Shown: positions 1 to 14,091 of the stretch, in pieces
How positions within the stretch are numbered: position 1 is the first letter of the stretch
How the letters are laid out: each line of letters begins with the position of its first letter
The notes under the pieces: model-generated
Seen by the model: only the letters and a program-made list of their open reading frames with translations
Database searches by the model: none
What the model was told of the DNA's origin: nothing
From: Lampris incognitus
Taxonomy: Eukaryota > Chordata > Actinopteri > Lampriformes > Lampridae
Length of the DNA stretch: 64,000 nucleotides
Direction: 5' to 3'
Assembly: GCF_029633865.1 (NCBI RefSeq)
Contig: NC_079221.1
Coordinates: forward strand, 2,952,008-3,016,007
Position numbers and translations under genes: made by a program

Positions 1-492
1 CATTTAACATGCACAGACCTGCACCAGTTTCACCGCTATTCGGTGGAACGAAAAAGGAAACGACATTTAAAAAAAAAAAGCTTTCAAGGAAAGATGTGTA
101 GGGAGGGGCTGCTCAGAGGCGTTTAAAGGTTAAAACGGTTTCCACACACACAAGATAATTCAATTATGCCATTAATGAGGGCATGCCAGACAAATGGCTA
201 ACAAGTAGGAAAGATGACAAAACCATATCGACTGCCCTCTGGAGGAAACGGGTCATTAACCTATGAAGACCTCCCCACGCTAAACAGGATTTAAGACCAT
301 GTCCGTACAATGCCGGCCTTTCTGACCACTGAAAACAGCTTCAGAAAATGTTCCTCAAAGACGCCGCGTTTGAAAACAACAGTCTAGCACTGTCGTTTCC
401 AGAACACTGATGTATAATTGTCATTTTATCTCAGAAAAAGCTGACAGAAGGAAGAAGATAGACTTTGTCATTGTATAGAATACAATGAAATT
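1..492. other. unannotated left edge
   Basis: I see no exon, RNA gene or recognisable repeat here, apart from a short A-run near 70. If the CpG-rich block at 9.84-11.1 kb is the promoter of a leftward gene, this would be intronic. Confidence 0.4.
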
Positions 493-690
493 GGGGCGGC
501 ACGGTGGTGCAGTGGTTAGCGCGGTCGCCTCACAGCAAGAAGGTCCTGGGTTCGAGCACCGGGGTAGTCCAACCTTGGGGGTCGTCCTGTGTGGAGTTGG
601 CATGTTCTCCCCGTGTCTGCGTGGGTTTCCTCCCACAGTCCAAACTCCAAAGACATGTAGGTTAGGTGAATCAGCTGTACTAACTTGTCC

Positions 691-744
<54 letters not shown>

Positions 745-868
745 GTGATGGCCTGGCGGCCTGTCCAGGGTGTCTCCCCACCTGCCGCCCAATGACTGCT
801 GGGATAGGCTCCAGCATCCCGCCCCACGAGAGCAGGATAAGCGGTTTGGATAATGGATGGATGGATGG
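493..868 (+). mobile_element. DANA-like tRNA-derived SINE, full copy
   Basis: The copy opens with GGGGCGGCACGGTGGTGCAG, which holds the RNA polymerase III A box, followed by a B box in GGTTCGAGCACC near 549. The conserved central domain (CATGTTCTCCCCGTGTCTGC) follows, then an internal (GT)n near 694-748, then the tail domain ending in a (ATGG)n repeat. This architecture matches the DANA/V-SINE type of teleosts, remembered from the literature. It is the most complete forward copy in the window. Confidence 0.8.
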
Positions 869-1127
869 ACAGTGAAATTAAGAGCACTGCTCCTGATTGG
901 TTCATTAAACACACAGGGAAACAAAACAAAAACAACCACAACATCCAAACAATCTCATCCAACAACAGAGGTTCTAAAATAATGAATAAGATAAAACAGG
1001 TAAATACAGTGTGATTTTGTACTTGAATAGATATAATTACTGAGCTAGAATGAATGTAATTATTGCACTGGTATGAAGGAATGGTTTGCTCTAGAAAGAC
1101 AGTCAACATACTGCACACGAGGGTCAT

Positions 1128-2910
1128 TCAGTGCTTATTGGAGTTCAGTGTACTTATGGCCCAGGGAAAGAAACTGTTTTTAAATCTGGTGGTCTGTATC
1201 TTGATGGTCTTGTAGCACCTGCCAGAGGGCATCAGGTCAAACAGGTGGTGTCCAGGATGAGAAGTGTCTTTTAAAATGTTCTTGGCTCTGCTGAGGCAGC
1301 GGGAGCTGGAAATGTCTTCCAGGGAGGGCAGAGGGCAGCCGAGCATTTTCTGTGCAGTGTTGATGGCCCTCTGAAGAGCTCTCCTGTCTGCTGCTGCTGA
1401 GCAGCCAGCGTGCCATGCTGAGATGCAGTCCGCCAGTACGCTCTTGATGGCGGAGCGGTAGAAGGCCACCAGCAGCTTTTCTTCAAGCCTATTTTCCTGA
1501 GCACTCTCAGGAAGTGTAGTTGCTGCTGTGCCTTCTAACAACCGCTATGGTGTCAGCTGACCAGGAGAGGTCCTCAGAGATGTGGGGGTTCCCAGGAATT
1601 TGGAGGTTGGAACCTTTTCCATACAATCCCCGTTGATGTAGTGTGGCAGGGCCTATCTACTCTGTGCTTCCTGAAGTCAATAAGGATTTTTTTTTTTTTT
1701 GGGTGTTCAGTGTCAGGATGTTTGTTGAACACAACCCTGTCGATTTCTGGACCTCATCTCTGTAGGCCAACTCATCTCCTCCTGTGATAAGGCCGACCAC
1801 AGTGGTGTCATCCACGAATCTAATGATGGTGTTAGTGGGATGGGTTGGAGTGCAGTCACAGGTGTATAGAGCATAGAGAAATGGACTCAGCACAGAGCCT
1901 TGTGGAGAGCAAGTGCTGAGCATGAGGGCGGAGGAGAGGTGGGGGCCAAGTTTAACAGTTTGTGGGCAGTTAGTGAGTAAGTCCTTTATCTATGTGCAGG
2001 TGGGAAGGGGGAGGCTTAAGTCAGACAGTTTACTGACTAGTACGTCTGGAATGACTGTATTGAATGCTGAGCTATAGTCTATGACGAGCATGCTTACATA
2101 GTTCCCCGTTAAGTGACTCAGTGTTGTGTGAAGAGCTGTGGTGATGGCACTCAGCAGAGCTGTGATGGCATCTTCAGTGATGGCATCTTCAGTAGCTCTG
2201 TAAGCAAACTGATGTGGGTCGAAGGAGGGAGGGAGGCTGACTCTGATGTGCTGTGAGACCAGTCTCTCAAAACACTTCATGACTACTGAAGTGTGTGTGA
2301 TCGGTCTGAAGTTGTTTGGATTGTCGATGGCTGGCTTTTAGGGGACAGGGATGACTAATGGCTGACTTTAGACAGGTTGGCTCGATGGCTTGTGTTAGAG
2401 AAAGATTAAAGATCTTAGTGTGAAGACCCCTGAGAGCTGGTCAGCACAGGCTTTAAGTACCTTCCCAGAAAATCGGTCAGGACCAGCGGCCTTCCTCGGG
2501 TTCACCAACCTGAGCACATGTCTCACTTCATGTTCCTGTGGAGCGAGTGTGTGGGTGCCAGAGGCAGGTGGAGGCAATGAATCTCTGTTAGGCCTTTTTA
2601 CCTCAGAGTGGGAAAAGAAACGGTTTAGTTCCTCTGCCAGTGAGGCATCGGCGTTGACTGTCACAGGGTTGCTGTCCTTGTGGTTCGTGATGCGCTGTAT
2701 TCCCTGCCACACCCGCTGTGGATCGTTGTCTGTGATATGGTCCTCGATTTTTCTTATAGGCCTCCTTGGTGACTTGATGCTTCCCCTAAGTTGGCTCAAG
2801 CAGTGTTTTGGTCTCTGAGAAGTGTCTGAACTTCGCCAGTCATCCAGGGTTTCTGGTTGGAAAAGACCCGGATTCGTTTGTCAATAGTGACATTGTCAGT
2901 GTAGTTTTTA
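1128..2910 (-). mobile_element. Rex1/CR1-like non-LTR retrotransposon, 5'-truncated and decayed
   Basis: On the minus strand, separate reading frames give consecutive pieces of one reverse transcriptase. These are PRKAAGPDRFSGKVLKACAD (about 2480-2550), [25 protein letters not shown] (2200-2280, only the start is diagnostic), [15 protein letters not shown] (2040-2090), GSVLSPFLYALYTCDC and FVDDTTVVGLI (1790-1900), and a C-terminus with LFDLMPSGRCYKTI and SFFPWAISTLN (1130-1240). The order is that of the Rex1/Babar-type CR1-clade LINEs common in teleosts. Frameshifts and gaps separate the pieces and the endonuclease half is missing, so it is an inactive relic. The clade name is from remembered similarity. 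Confidence 0.8.
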
Positions 2911-4598
2911 GTTTTTAAGCGGCCTGTGCGTGCCCAATAAAAGAGACCTTTTCCATCGCTTCTACGTTTTAATGCGGATGGCAAACTTTTCAAAAACAAT
3001 TGGAAAATGCTACGATGAAAAACTTTCTGCCATTTTTCGTTATGAAAACGCCAATTTTTCTGCATTTATATGGACGTGGTCTTAGAAAGACGAACTCCCC
3101 CCCCACACACACACGGCCCCTGCCATAGATAAAGGAATCTGCAGAGTTCGTCGGTCCGGTCAAGCCCTATTTCCCTGGGCCATTAGCCACCCCCACCTTA
3201 CAAAGTGAGGAATGTAATCAAATGTAAATGCACCCCGCATACAGTTTAAGCCAGGGTCATTCAACGTGCACACAAACATAGCAACACACATTTGATACGC
3301 ATTATCAATGTCATCAGAGACCATAGATTATCTTTCTTCCAGCTGTAGTCCCAAGCGGCCTCCCACCAGTACCACTCCAGTATCCTCTGGACTGGAGCCA
3401 GATCTCCTCACAGCACTCTGGAAACAAAAAAAGCCTGCTCAAACCAGTTTCCCTAAAAGTTACAATCCTGAATATTTATATGCAAAAAATGCCCTTTGTG
3501 ATATATTCTTATGATGGGAGTACTTACGACACTATAGCTCTTGGTTACTGTCAAGTAGGAATTTCCTAAGAAAAAATGGATATGCTGCAAAGCCCTTTGA
3601 AGCCCTACGCATTCAATGTGGCTGCCAAATATGGAAGAAAGGGCGAAGAAGTGGTGAATTTAAAGAAGCAGCAAAGCGTTTGTAACTAAGGAACAGACAT
3701 GACAGAACAAGCCCGGAAAAGACCTTTACCAACAGATACGACAACACTGATGACTAAAACCCAGGTTGGGAAGTTGCTAACACAACAGTGCGGTTGACTG
3801 TTTCACTTCAAATGGATGCCAATGCACTGAACAAGGGGTGGACCGATACCGACCGACTCTCAGTAATCGACGAGTCCAATGACTGACATTTGGAGCTAAT
3901 ATTAATTTGCATTAACATGAAAATTTGACTGTCAAAATTTACAGCTGCAGAAACTCCAACACAGAACATGCTGGCTGTAACTCATCGTCCTCAAACTTTC
4001 CACCTTGTGCGTGGTTAGAGAAGCATATGGTTCACATTTACATACAAGCATATCAATTAAACTGGCCAACGGATGTGATCACTGGCTGGACTGATAATCA
4101 GCTGACCCCGATGCTGAACTGCAATTACCATACATCACCACAGAACGCAGTAAATTTAACCTTGGGCCACACTACACAACTTTTAAAATCCTAAGATTAT
4201 AAAAAGAATGGGCATCTCAGAATTAACGACGGATTTTTGCGTTTTTACGACAATGGAAAAACCGAACATCACACACTTAACGACTATGCAAGATGAGAGA
4301 TCACCCACCAGCCAGCGTGTCACCTGCAGCTGAACTGAGCTGAACATGCCCAACTCAACACAAGCTCTCGTGTTACTCTCACCTTACTCTCATGTTACTC
4401 CCACGTTACTACGAGACGCCGGTTGCAAAACAAACACAAGACGGGGCAACTGCAGCCCAGTGTGGTTGTGATGGCACTTGCAATTCATGTTGTGCAGGCA
4501 CTCGTGTCGCTGTCACAATTAACTTATCCTCCGTTTGTGTACTCCAATGCACCCGCGGACTGCTCCCCAGTCTGTTCGCCATTTTTCTTTCCCCATTT
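2911..4598. other. no gene recognised
   Basis: The first 170 bases (to about 3085) are A/T-rich and end in a segment whose reverse complement (CTAAGACCACGTCCATATA) loosely resembles a segment near 290-310, so it may be a MITE remnant. The rest holds only short open frames without splice logic. Nothing else could be supported. Confidence 0.4.
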
Positions 4599-4722
4599 CC
4601 ATCCATCCATTATCCAAACCGCTTATCCTGCTCAGGGTTGCGGGGATGCTGGAGCCTATCCCAGCAGGCATTGGGCGGCAGGTGGGGAGACACCCTGGAC
4701 AGGCCGCCAGTCCATCACAGGG

Positions 4723-4761
<39 letters not shown>
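4599..4761 (-). mobile_element. DANA-like SINE, 3' half only
   Basis: The segment starts with the reversed tail CATCCATCCATTATCC, runs through the conserved CCTATCCCAGCAG and CACCCTGGACAGGCC blocks, and stops in the internal (CA)n. The tRNA-like head is missing, as expected for a 5'-truncated insertion. Confidence 0.75.
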
Positions 4762-4762
<1 letters not shown>

Positions 4763-5761
4763 ACGATTACAGCAGCGACTACACAGCACGACTACCCTGG
4801 ACCGAGGCGACTCCACCGATCTGAAATCGCTGCAAAATTGGGCTTGAAAGTGGTACACTGCCTTCAGTAAAAACAAGGATGCTCATATTGGGAACTTAAG
4901 TTGCAGGTTTGTCTTCATGGTAGAAAACATTCTGGGCAACACTGTGAGAAAGATAAAAAAACAAAGAGGAGAAAATACAGGGTCCTGAATAAGCTGGGGT
5001 GTAGACAACACAGACGTTGTTTGTTCAAAATCCTACATAGTCACGATAGAAAATTTAACAACAAAACAAAACACCACTTTCCTCAAAAGAAGCTAAATAA
5101 AACGAGCAAACTTGGATTTTTTTTTCAGCTTGAGTATTTAGGGTCCTGACAAACGGGTGTGACTGTGGCCTTGGTGTTATCACGCCACCAATTCTCATGA
5201 GAGGCCGGCGCGGTGCAGAGGAGGCTAGCGGAAAAGTTTTACGGCACTGGAAATGAAGCCCATTGACGAGCGTTATAAACTGTGCCCATGGGTCACCGGA
5301 GCACCTAGACATTCACACCGTCCAACTGCCACCCGAATACTTAGACTACCAATTCAAACGCCGTCTTTATGGCCGTCGGCAATGTTTGCCGACAAAGGAA
5401 TGCACAAACACCGTCGCTCAGAACGACCCTCTCACAAAGTTCGCCATCCCGGAACGACATTTTCCAAAGTGTAGCACAGTGGACCCTTCCAACCACCCTT
5501 GTCTCCACGAAACAATCCGACGGACACACTCGTCCAAAAGAAAAAAAGTGAGTCATTGCAATGCGATACCTGAGAGCTTGGTATGAAACCACTTGGCGCT
5601 ATGGGAATATTTAGTCGTGATTGATTTTGGGCCCTGCATTGCGGAAAGCGAGCTAGGATTCACAGACGGTGAACCTGATCGGTCTCCCGGTGACACACAA
5701 CTGCCAACCGAACCATCCGCCACGTCAGAGAAGGCTGAATCAGTTTCATCCATAATCTAAG

Positions 5762-5860
5762 TGACCTCTTCAGTCCAGATGAACTGATTCAACCTTCTTT
5801 GGTTTTCTGACCTGCATTATTGAGCATGCATGAAGACATCCGCCACATCGTTAAGCAGCA
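5762..5860 (+). repeat. unclassified dispersed repeat, tail copy
   Basis: The stretch containing CCAGATGAACTGATTCAACC and ATTATTGAGCATGCATGAAG resembles the tail of the inverted repeat at 44290-44480 in this window. That shared tail marks it as a dispersed fish repeat; the family is not identified. Confidence 0.45.
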
Positions 5861-7018
5861 CTCAGCATCCAAACAAGTTCCAAGGCTATGTGTCTGCCAC
5901 CTTGCCTCTTAGCACTGCTGCCCTCAACTATTACATCCTGTCGCCAACGGAGTCTTTATGGTCGTGTGTTTCCGACCTGTTTTTCTAACCTTCCCTCCCT
6001 AAGAGGAGGGGCTCGTGAGAATATGACCAACGGCAAATACCTCCCAGCCTAGCGTGACGGGTAAAGGCTGAAATGAGCGATGAAGATGACGAGTTTGCCG
6101 AGACGTGGAGTCGGCTCTACGTCAAAACAATGTCCAATTACTACCTCAGCGTCACCAATTCAGTTTATCACCTAACAATCTTGAGAGATAAAACAGGCGA
6201 CACAGTTCATTGAGCATGGGAAAAAAAAGTATCCACATCCAAATAAGGGCCCTGAGTCTGGGACCGAGAAGACAAACAAGGAGGGGAAACATCTGAAGCA
6301 AAGTCATATCTTTCCTCCCTCACAGCTGAGTGATAAGACAAGAGCACTGAAGCAAGTGAAGGGCTCATAAAAAGTGCATTGCAGACTGTCTCCAGTGCAG
6401 TCTGGGGTTAGTGGGGGAGAGTGGAGAGCAGCAGCGCTGCAGATCTATGCACATCAGATCTATGCACATGTGTGTGCGTGCCACTGTGCAGACTGTAGAC
6501 TTTAGTCCTTCCTCTTTCCTTTCTGCTTGCTTTTCACCCACATTTGGATACAGAATAACAGAAATCAATAACTGTGGAGGGCCACTAGAGGAAGGGGGAG
6601 GAAAGGGCCATGGGCGCCGACAACAGGCGCTAAAATGGGACTTCAGTCTAGCATACAGAGAGCGTACAGACAGACAGGCAGTATCTTTTTCTCCCTTTCC
6701 CCCTCCGCTGACTTCCTGTCTCCAGCTGAGACTGTGGTGCCCTCCAGTCCCAGACGGTCCCTCTCACACTGATATGTTTAGGCTACACAAGGCGTGTGAT
6801 TATACAGTTTTTTTTTTTTAAAAGTGGATTATTTTTTTTTGCCAAAAATATCGCTGCAGATGGAGGGCTCTACTCTATAAAGCTGGACACAAACAATGAG
6901 CAGAAGCGGGCAAACTCGATCCTCATGCTGTGTTCCTTTGCAGTCAGCTGCCACATCTGATGCTAGGTCCACTACCAATTCAAATACAGAGCCAAACTTA
7001 CAGAAAGTCAGCATGCTG

Positions 7019-8840
<1,822 letters not shown>

Positions 8841-8844
8841 CTCA

Positions 8845-8878
<34 letters not shown>
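8841..8878. repeat. (CA)n microsatellite
   Basis: Uninterrupted CA dinucleotides after CTCTCACT. Confidence 0.9.
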
Positions 8879-9061
8879 AGTCTCATCAGCATAAAAATCC
8901 CTCTCAACTTCCAAGGTGTAAACTGTGACCCGGAAGTGAATGTTCCACATTGACTCTTATGACCTGGTGATTAGTCAAGTCAGACAGTCGAGCTCCTACA
9001 AGACAGAAACAAACAAAACATCATCAGCTGACTGGTAGATTACAGGTGTCAGACAGCAGCA

Positions 9062-9065
<4 letters not shown>

Positions 9066-9093
<28 letters not shown>
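9066..9093. repeat. (GT)n microsatellite
   Basis: Uninterrupted GT dinucleotides after a short CAG run. Confidence 0.9.
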
Positions 9094-9097
<4 letters not shown>

Positions 9098-9207
9098 AGC
9101 ATTACAGAGCCATATCACAGACCCCCCTGCCCCCCCCTAAACACAACCTTTCCACAGTCCTTCAGTGTGGCCATTACCGCCTTTCTGATGACGTGTTCAT
9201 TCGGATC

Positions 9208-9208
<1 letters not shown>

Positions 9209-9239
<31 letters not shown>
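9209..9239. repeat. (ATC)n microsatellite
   Basis: About ten ATC triplets, bounded by GGATCTC and GGCTTTT. Confidence 0.9.
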
Positions 9240-9349
9240 GGCTTTTAACTTTCCATTCATTTTTCCTCCCCAAGACCTTATCAGACTTCCTGCCGCGCTG
9301 CGAGTCCTCCGGGACCGAGTAAAGTCCTCAGATAACCGGAGATAAGAGT

Positions 9350-9350
9350 G

Positions 9351-9394
<44 letters not shown>

Positions 9395-9395
9395 A
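9350..9395. repeat. (GGCT)n microsatellite
   Basis: About eleven GGCT tetranucleotides, followed by three copies of a longer unit that includes ACTCCTGCTGGCT (to about 9430). Confidence 0.9.
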
Positions 9396-9839
9396 CTCCT
9401 GCTGGCTACTCCTGCTGGCTACTCCTGCTCTGTCGCACTCTCAGCCAACTTACTCTAGTCTGGAGCAGAGAGAGAGAGAGAGAAAGTTAACCGACACCTC
9501 ACACCTCCACTAATCAATGTGCTCACCGATGTGGTAAAATATTTATAGCTTGCCCCCCATCCCATCCACCCCCCCACCCCCACCCCCAGCCGGGCTAGGG
9601 GTCTATTGTAATGCGGAGTGCTCTGCGTGGGATGAGGAGGACACACGGTCGAGCAGGAACGACCCTCCCAGCAGCGCTTGCATGACAAAGGGGGCTCACA
9701 AAGTGTCAACTGGTTGCAATGTTGTGACCTCGATTATGAGGGGGGGGAGGGGAGGGGGAGGGGGGAACCCCCCCATAAAAAGTAGCGAAGGAGAACCCCG
9801 AGGCAGGCGAATTCCAAACTGCCCCGTGGTGGAAGTCAT

Positions 9840-11100
9840 GAGACGTTAAAACCGAAAGAGCCCCAGGAACACGTCGCCCTGTCACCCGCCGACCCTCCGG
9901 GAGGTGTCGCGTCTTACTGCCGCTCAGAGCCGCCGCTCAGAGCCGCCGATCAGGCTTCTCCTCCACCCCGACACAGAGCCCCCAACTAAACCCAACACAG
10001 GAGGAGGGCAGCAGCTCCGACACAGGGGGCAAAGACCCGACATGTACACAGAAGCAGCGGCGGCGGCGGATCCCGGCGGACCCAGCGCTCCCTGGGAGCA
10101 CGTCCCATATGGACCCTCCAAGGAACAACTCGAACTTCCGAGTGCGACCCTGCGAGACGAGCCTGGGAGACGAGCCTGGGCGCTGCTCGCAGGAGACGAA
10201 CTGCTGCCTGCGTTTCGATTCTTAACGCTCCCTCACGGAACCACCGAACTCACCTCGTAGGAATTCTGTAGGCGCTTCGCGGAGTCGGTGAATCGCTCAG
10301 ACCCGAGCTACTCTGCCATGTCCCCACAACCCGCCGACAATACCGTGTCTGTTCTCGAGTCTGCACCACGGAGGCTGCGTACGGCCAGCATGCTGGATCT
10401 GCGGCGGCGGCGGCGGCGGGACAAACGCGGGTTCGACGCTCATAATCCGGACCGCGCGTAACGCCGCATTCTGCAACTTTGTCCGCCGAACTTTGTCTTC
10501 ATAATTCACAAGCCGCAGATCCGACCGGCGCTCCGGCAGCGCTGCACCCCGACCGCGGAGCCTGGATTGGGGGCTGGACCGGAGCCTGGATTGGGGGCTG
10601 GACTGGAGGCTGGATTGGGGGCTGGACTGGAGGCTGGACTGGAGCCTGGATTGGGGGCTGGACTGGAGGAGGAAGTTACCTTTGCGGGATCGCTGTAATT
10701 AGCGGAGCGTCGCCGCAGACATTCTCCCGGAAAGCACGTGACCCCCCCCCCCGGGGGGACTCCCGGTTCCGCGTTCCCATTGGCGGCGCGCACGCGAAAG
10801 TAGAGCGTCAAGATTTTACGCGTTGTTGCCCTTCGTCGCCTCGATTCCCCGGACTTCTTCATCGCGACCCCCCCCCCCCGCAGTAGCGACGGGTGATCGA
10901 TTCTCAGGTTAAAGTCGGGTAGTGATTCGGGGCGCCGTACAACGTTTCGGCTGGCTTCGTTTACTCACGTGGTTTGCGAGAGAATGTAGGCGGAGACTCG
11001 TCCCTGTAATTAGAGGGCCATTAGCACGGCGCGTGCTCCCAGCCCAGCCGCCAGGGGCCGCGAGGCTCCACGCTGCCACGTGTGGGTGCCCACCTATACT
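9840..11100 (-). promoter_or_regulatory. CpG island, probable promoter and first exon of a leftward gene
   Basis: This is the only long unique block rich in CpG and G+C, with a (CGG)n run near 10400. On the minus strand a strong splice donor (CGAG|GTGAGTTC) lies at about 10252. Upstream of it, on the same strand, are several CCAAT boxes (seen on the plus strand as ATTGG in the 10559-10670 repeat and near 10777). Together they suggest a minus-strand transcript starting near 10.5 kb with a short first exon, probably non-coding, and a long intron covering the left of the window. The minus-strand open frame 10297-10509 ends before the donor, so it is not taken as coding. The gene is not identified. 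Confidence 0.5.
10559..10670. repeat. short GC-rich minisatellite with ATTGG motifs
   Basis: Imperfect units alternate GCCTGGATTGGGG and GCTGGACTGGA. Four units carry ATTGG, the reverse of a CCAAT (NF-Y) box. It lies inside the CpG island. Confidence 0.75.
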
Positions 11101-11221
11101 GTGAAGCCCGTAAATATTACCGGTGAATTCCACAAGGCTCACTTGGTAAATATGTTATGGGGCTTTCCTTGTTTAATAGTGTAACGTGCGTGGATAAGAA
11201 GACACGCTGGCCGCTAGTTGG

Positions 11222-11345
11222 CGAGTCGGACCCTGTAGTCGAGCGGTTAGCGATGCCTCCTGCGGGGCGGGCGACTCGGGTTCGCCTCCCGGCCGCGGCA
11301 CCTCCCGTGGCTGCGTTGTCCCCCCCGAATTCGCTACAATATATC
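11222..11345 (+). mobile_element. tRNA-derived SINE, third family, forward copy
   Basis: TAGTCGAGCGGTTAGCGATG has the form of an A box and GGTTCGCCTCC approximates a B box 35-45 bases later. The head matches the copies at 11812-11975 and 26080-26166. No acceptor-stem pairing is visible, so it is not a functional tRNA gene. Confidence 0.6.
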
Positions 11346-11483
11346 TCCTTTTGAACGATAGTCCTGCTATATGTTAAACATAGATCAAACAAATAAAATG
11401 TAGCTCTACGTTAGCCGCAGGAAGTTGAATCAGTTCATGTGAACGCAACGTTTAATGAGAGAAACATTTCATCCCTCATCCCT

Positions 11484-11622
11484 CACACTGGCCAACCCCC
11501 CCCCCCCCACCAACATCCGCCTGTCCACACTGGCCAACCCGCTAACATCCGCCTGTCCACACTGGCCAACCCCCCCCCCCGCCAACATCCGCCTGTCCAC
11601 ACTGGCCAAAGGCGGACATTAG
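11484..11622. repeat. C-rich minisatellite, about 3 units
   Basis: Units carry CATCCGCCTGTCCACACTGG separated by poly-C runs of varying length. Confidence 0.75.
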
Positions 11623-11811
11623 CGGGGTTTCTGCGGGGTGTTCGGCCAGTGTGAAAGAGGCATGGTGACCTCTTCCGTCTCAACTGGCTGCCGGTATCCT
11701 CAGCCTTATGAACAATACAGCTGCATAACGACCGAAAACAACGACGGGTTTCATACGCAAACTGCCGTGACCATTAACCCGGAGTTAGAGAGGTACAGCC
11801 ATGTGTACTGC

Positions 11812-11975
11812 TACTCACCGAGGGTCGCTGAATGGTTCTGTAACCGGTTACGTTGTTGCCCGGTGCGGGATTCGATACGGAGTGTACTGCGCCACAAGGT
11901 GACGTCACTAACCGCTCGGCTAAAGGGTCAGACCCGTTAGCTAGCTAGGGGCTAACGGGTCTTATTGGTAGTTTA
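11812..11975 (-). mobile_element. tRNA-derived SINE, third family, reverse copy
   Basis: Read on the minus strand it begins AACTACCAATAAGACCCGTT, then AACGGGTCTGACCC, then an A-box-like CGAGCGGTTAGTGACG. The same head occurs at 26080, which defines the family by comparison within this window. Confidence 0.65.
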
Positions 11976-12101
11976 CAGTTGCAATCACAGCGTTATGAGA
12001 TGGTGACAAATGTACTCTTACCCCCCCCCCACACACACACACACCCACCGCCCCTCGGTTCCGTGATGGTCGTTCCCTCTTCACATAGATGGCCCCTTTT
12101 G

Positions 12102-12494
12102 CCCTGTTTCCACTACACAGTACCGGCTCGGCTCGTGTCGTTTTCCATTAGCGTAACGGTAACCCCTCGGGGTAGCTGGTCATGTCGGCTCTCCATTTAT
12201 TTCTTTTTTCAGTTTCAAGATGTACTTTTAAGATACCTCCGGTCCGACTGCTTCGGTATTTAAAAATGCCGGGCGATATCACATGCGCGCACTGATGACG
12301 TAAGATGACGCAGAGGGACGCGTTTCTCTGACCAATCAGAGCTTTGCACTGATTTTGGTACCAGCTCCAGTTTTTTTTTCGGAACCTCCACAAAGGCGGT
12401 ACCAGGAAAGCGGTAATAGTTACCGAAATGCCGGCGCTTTCCAGGGATGGAAGAATCGAGTCGAGTCTAGCCGGTACCATGTAGTGGAAAAGGG
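12102..12494. mobile_element. MITE with imperfect terminal inverted repeats
   Basis: The left end CCCTGTTTCCACTACACAG and the right end, read in reverse as CCCTTTTCCACTACATGG, are inverted copies that continue inward through ACCGGCT and CTCG repeats. The roughly 390-base interior has no transposase frame. Superfamily not assigned. Confidence 0.6.
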
Positions 12495-13216
12495 ACTAGC
12501 CGTTTAAACCGGCGGTCCTACCAGTCAAGAATGTGCCCATCCTCATCACTGCAGGAGTGGCGACTGGCCTGTAGGTGGCGCAGCCTGTGGAGTCCCGGTC
12601 TGACGTGTTAGCTCTCCTGTGCTGTGCCAGCGTCTGCCTGGTTTCCCCCATGTAAGAGTCACGGCGGGCCTCCTGGCGCTTAGCAGCTACACCATCGGGT
12701 CCGATCCCTGGGGTGGCCCAACCTCTGGCGCAGCGTGTTCAGGGGTCTGAAAGCAGCCAGCTGTTCCGACACTGCCGCCACATACGGAACCACCACTGGT
12801 TTACACCGAATAAGACAGCTGTCTTCCTCCCTTCCATCGGCTGGTGCTCTGTTTGGGGTCTTCCTGGCGTTGCCAAACGCCCAGTTAGGATGAGCACACC
12901 TAGCCAGGGCCTGTTTAATGTGGGGCTCCCCCCTTCCCTTCCCTGGCTGCTGTCAGCTTAACTGTTAATAACAGTGCCAGAACAAAGTTAGAAACTACTG
13001 ATTTGCAAGGTGATAGTGTAACCTATGTCCCTGGACTTGCCTGTTAGTCATTTTAAGTTCCTGTTATAAAAGTCCAGAAAAATAGGTTACAATAGTTACA
13101 GTTCTTTTGCCAAAAGAGGGACCCCCCCGGGACCCCCCCTCCCCAATTCTTCAACGGGATTCAGCGGAGTGTGGGCCGATGTAACTCAGAACGCTTTGTT
13201 GTTGTTGACATTTTAG
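12495..13216. other. no gene recognised
   Basis: Only unsupported short frames. No repeat was recognised. Confidence 0.35.
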
Positions 13217-13828
13217 GGTAACACTTTAGTATGGGGAACATATTCTAAGTAAAAAAACTTAATTACTAGTGAATTAGTAATGATCAAGATGTCACTTTAG
13301 TATGGGGAACATATTCTAAGTAAAAAACTTAATTACTAGTGAATTAGTAATGATCAAGATGTCACTTTAGTATGGGGAATATATTCTAAGTAACAAAAAC
13401 TTAATTACTAGTGAATTAGTAATGACCAAGATGTCACTTTAGTATGGGGAACATATTCTAAGTAACAAAAACTTAATTTAGAGTAATGTAACACTATGAA
13501 CACTTGTAGTTTTGTGTTTTGTTATGTAAGAACAGAGCATATTCATTAAGTGTTAGTAAGGGAGAATAACTCTTCTTGTGGTACTACCACCTTATAAAGG
13601 CCATACTAAGCAAAGCATATTGAGATGGTACTACTAATAAGCAATACTTCTGAGGTTATAGAGGGAAAACTCATAGTTAATGGCTTACTGGTTGTATAAT
13701 AAGGCCATGCAGAATACGGCATTAATAAGTGCTTAATAAAGACCACTTAAGAGCCAATATGTTGCTAATTTGCATGCTAATAAGCACCTAATTAATGGTG
13801 ACTACGTTCCCCATACTAAAGTGTTACC
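13217..13828. mobile_element. non-autonomous DNA transposon with an internal tandem array
   Basis: The ends GGTAACACTTTAGTATGGGG (13217) and its inverse ending at 13828 form a terminal inverted repeat of about 22 bp. Flanking octamers CATTTTAG and GATTTTGG agree at 6 of 8 positions, a possible decayed 8-bp target duplication as made by hAT elements. The left end is expanded into about 3.7 copies of a 70-bp unit that itself includes the terminal sequence (13217-13490). No coding sequence. Confidence 0.7.
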
Positions 13829-14091
13829 GATTTTGGAATGAAGAACGTCTTTACGCACGCTCAATAAGCCACGCAAGAAAATCAAAGAAAGCTAAGTTAA
13901 TTAGAAATAGAAAGTGAAGTTAATTAAGAACGTTTTTCCGTTTGAATTTTAGAATGTGGAATATGTTCTGTCGACATGTTGGAGTTTAAAGAGTTTTTAA
14001 GTAAGCGTTTAGAAAGCTCTTCTCTAGGAACTTTAAAATCCTAGTCTCAGATCTACCGGTTCCCTTTCTAGGCGGAACAGCGGAACAGCGT

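Noticed and set aside
9904-10260. 118-codon plus-strand frame in the CpG island
   Set aside because: GC-rich sequence opens frames by chance; there is no family motif, and the splice donor evidence there is on the other strand.
11222-11345. tRNA gene candidates in SINE heads (also at 493, 17424, 43204, 58257)
   Set aside because: A and B boxes exist but acceptor stems do not pair and each head continues into a SINE body.
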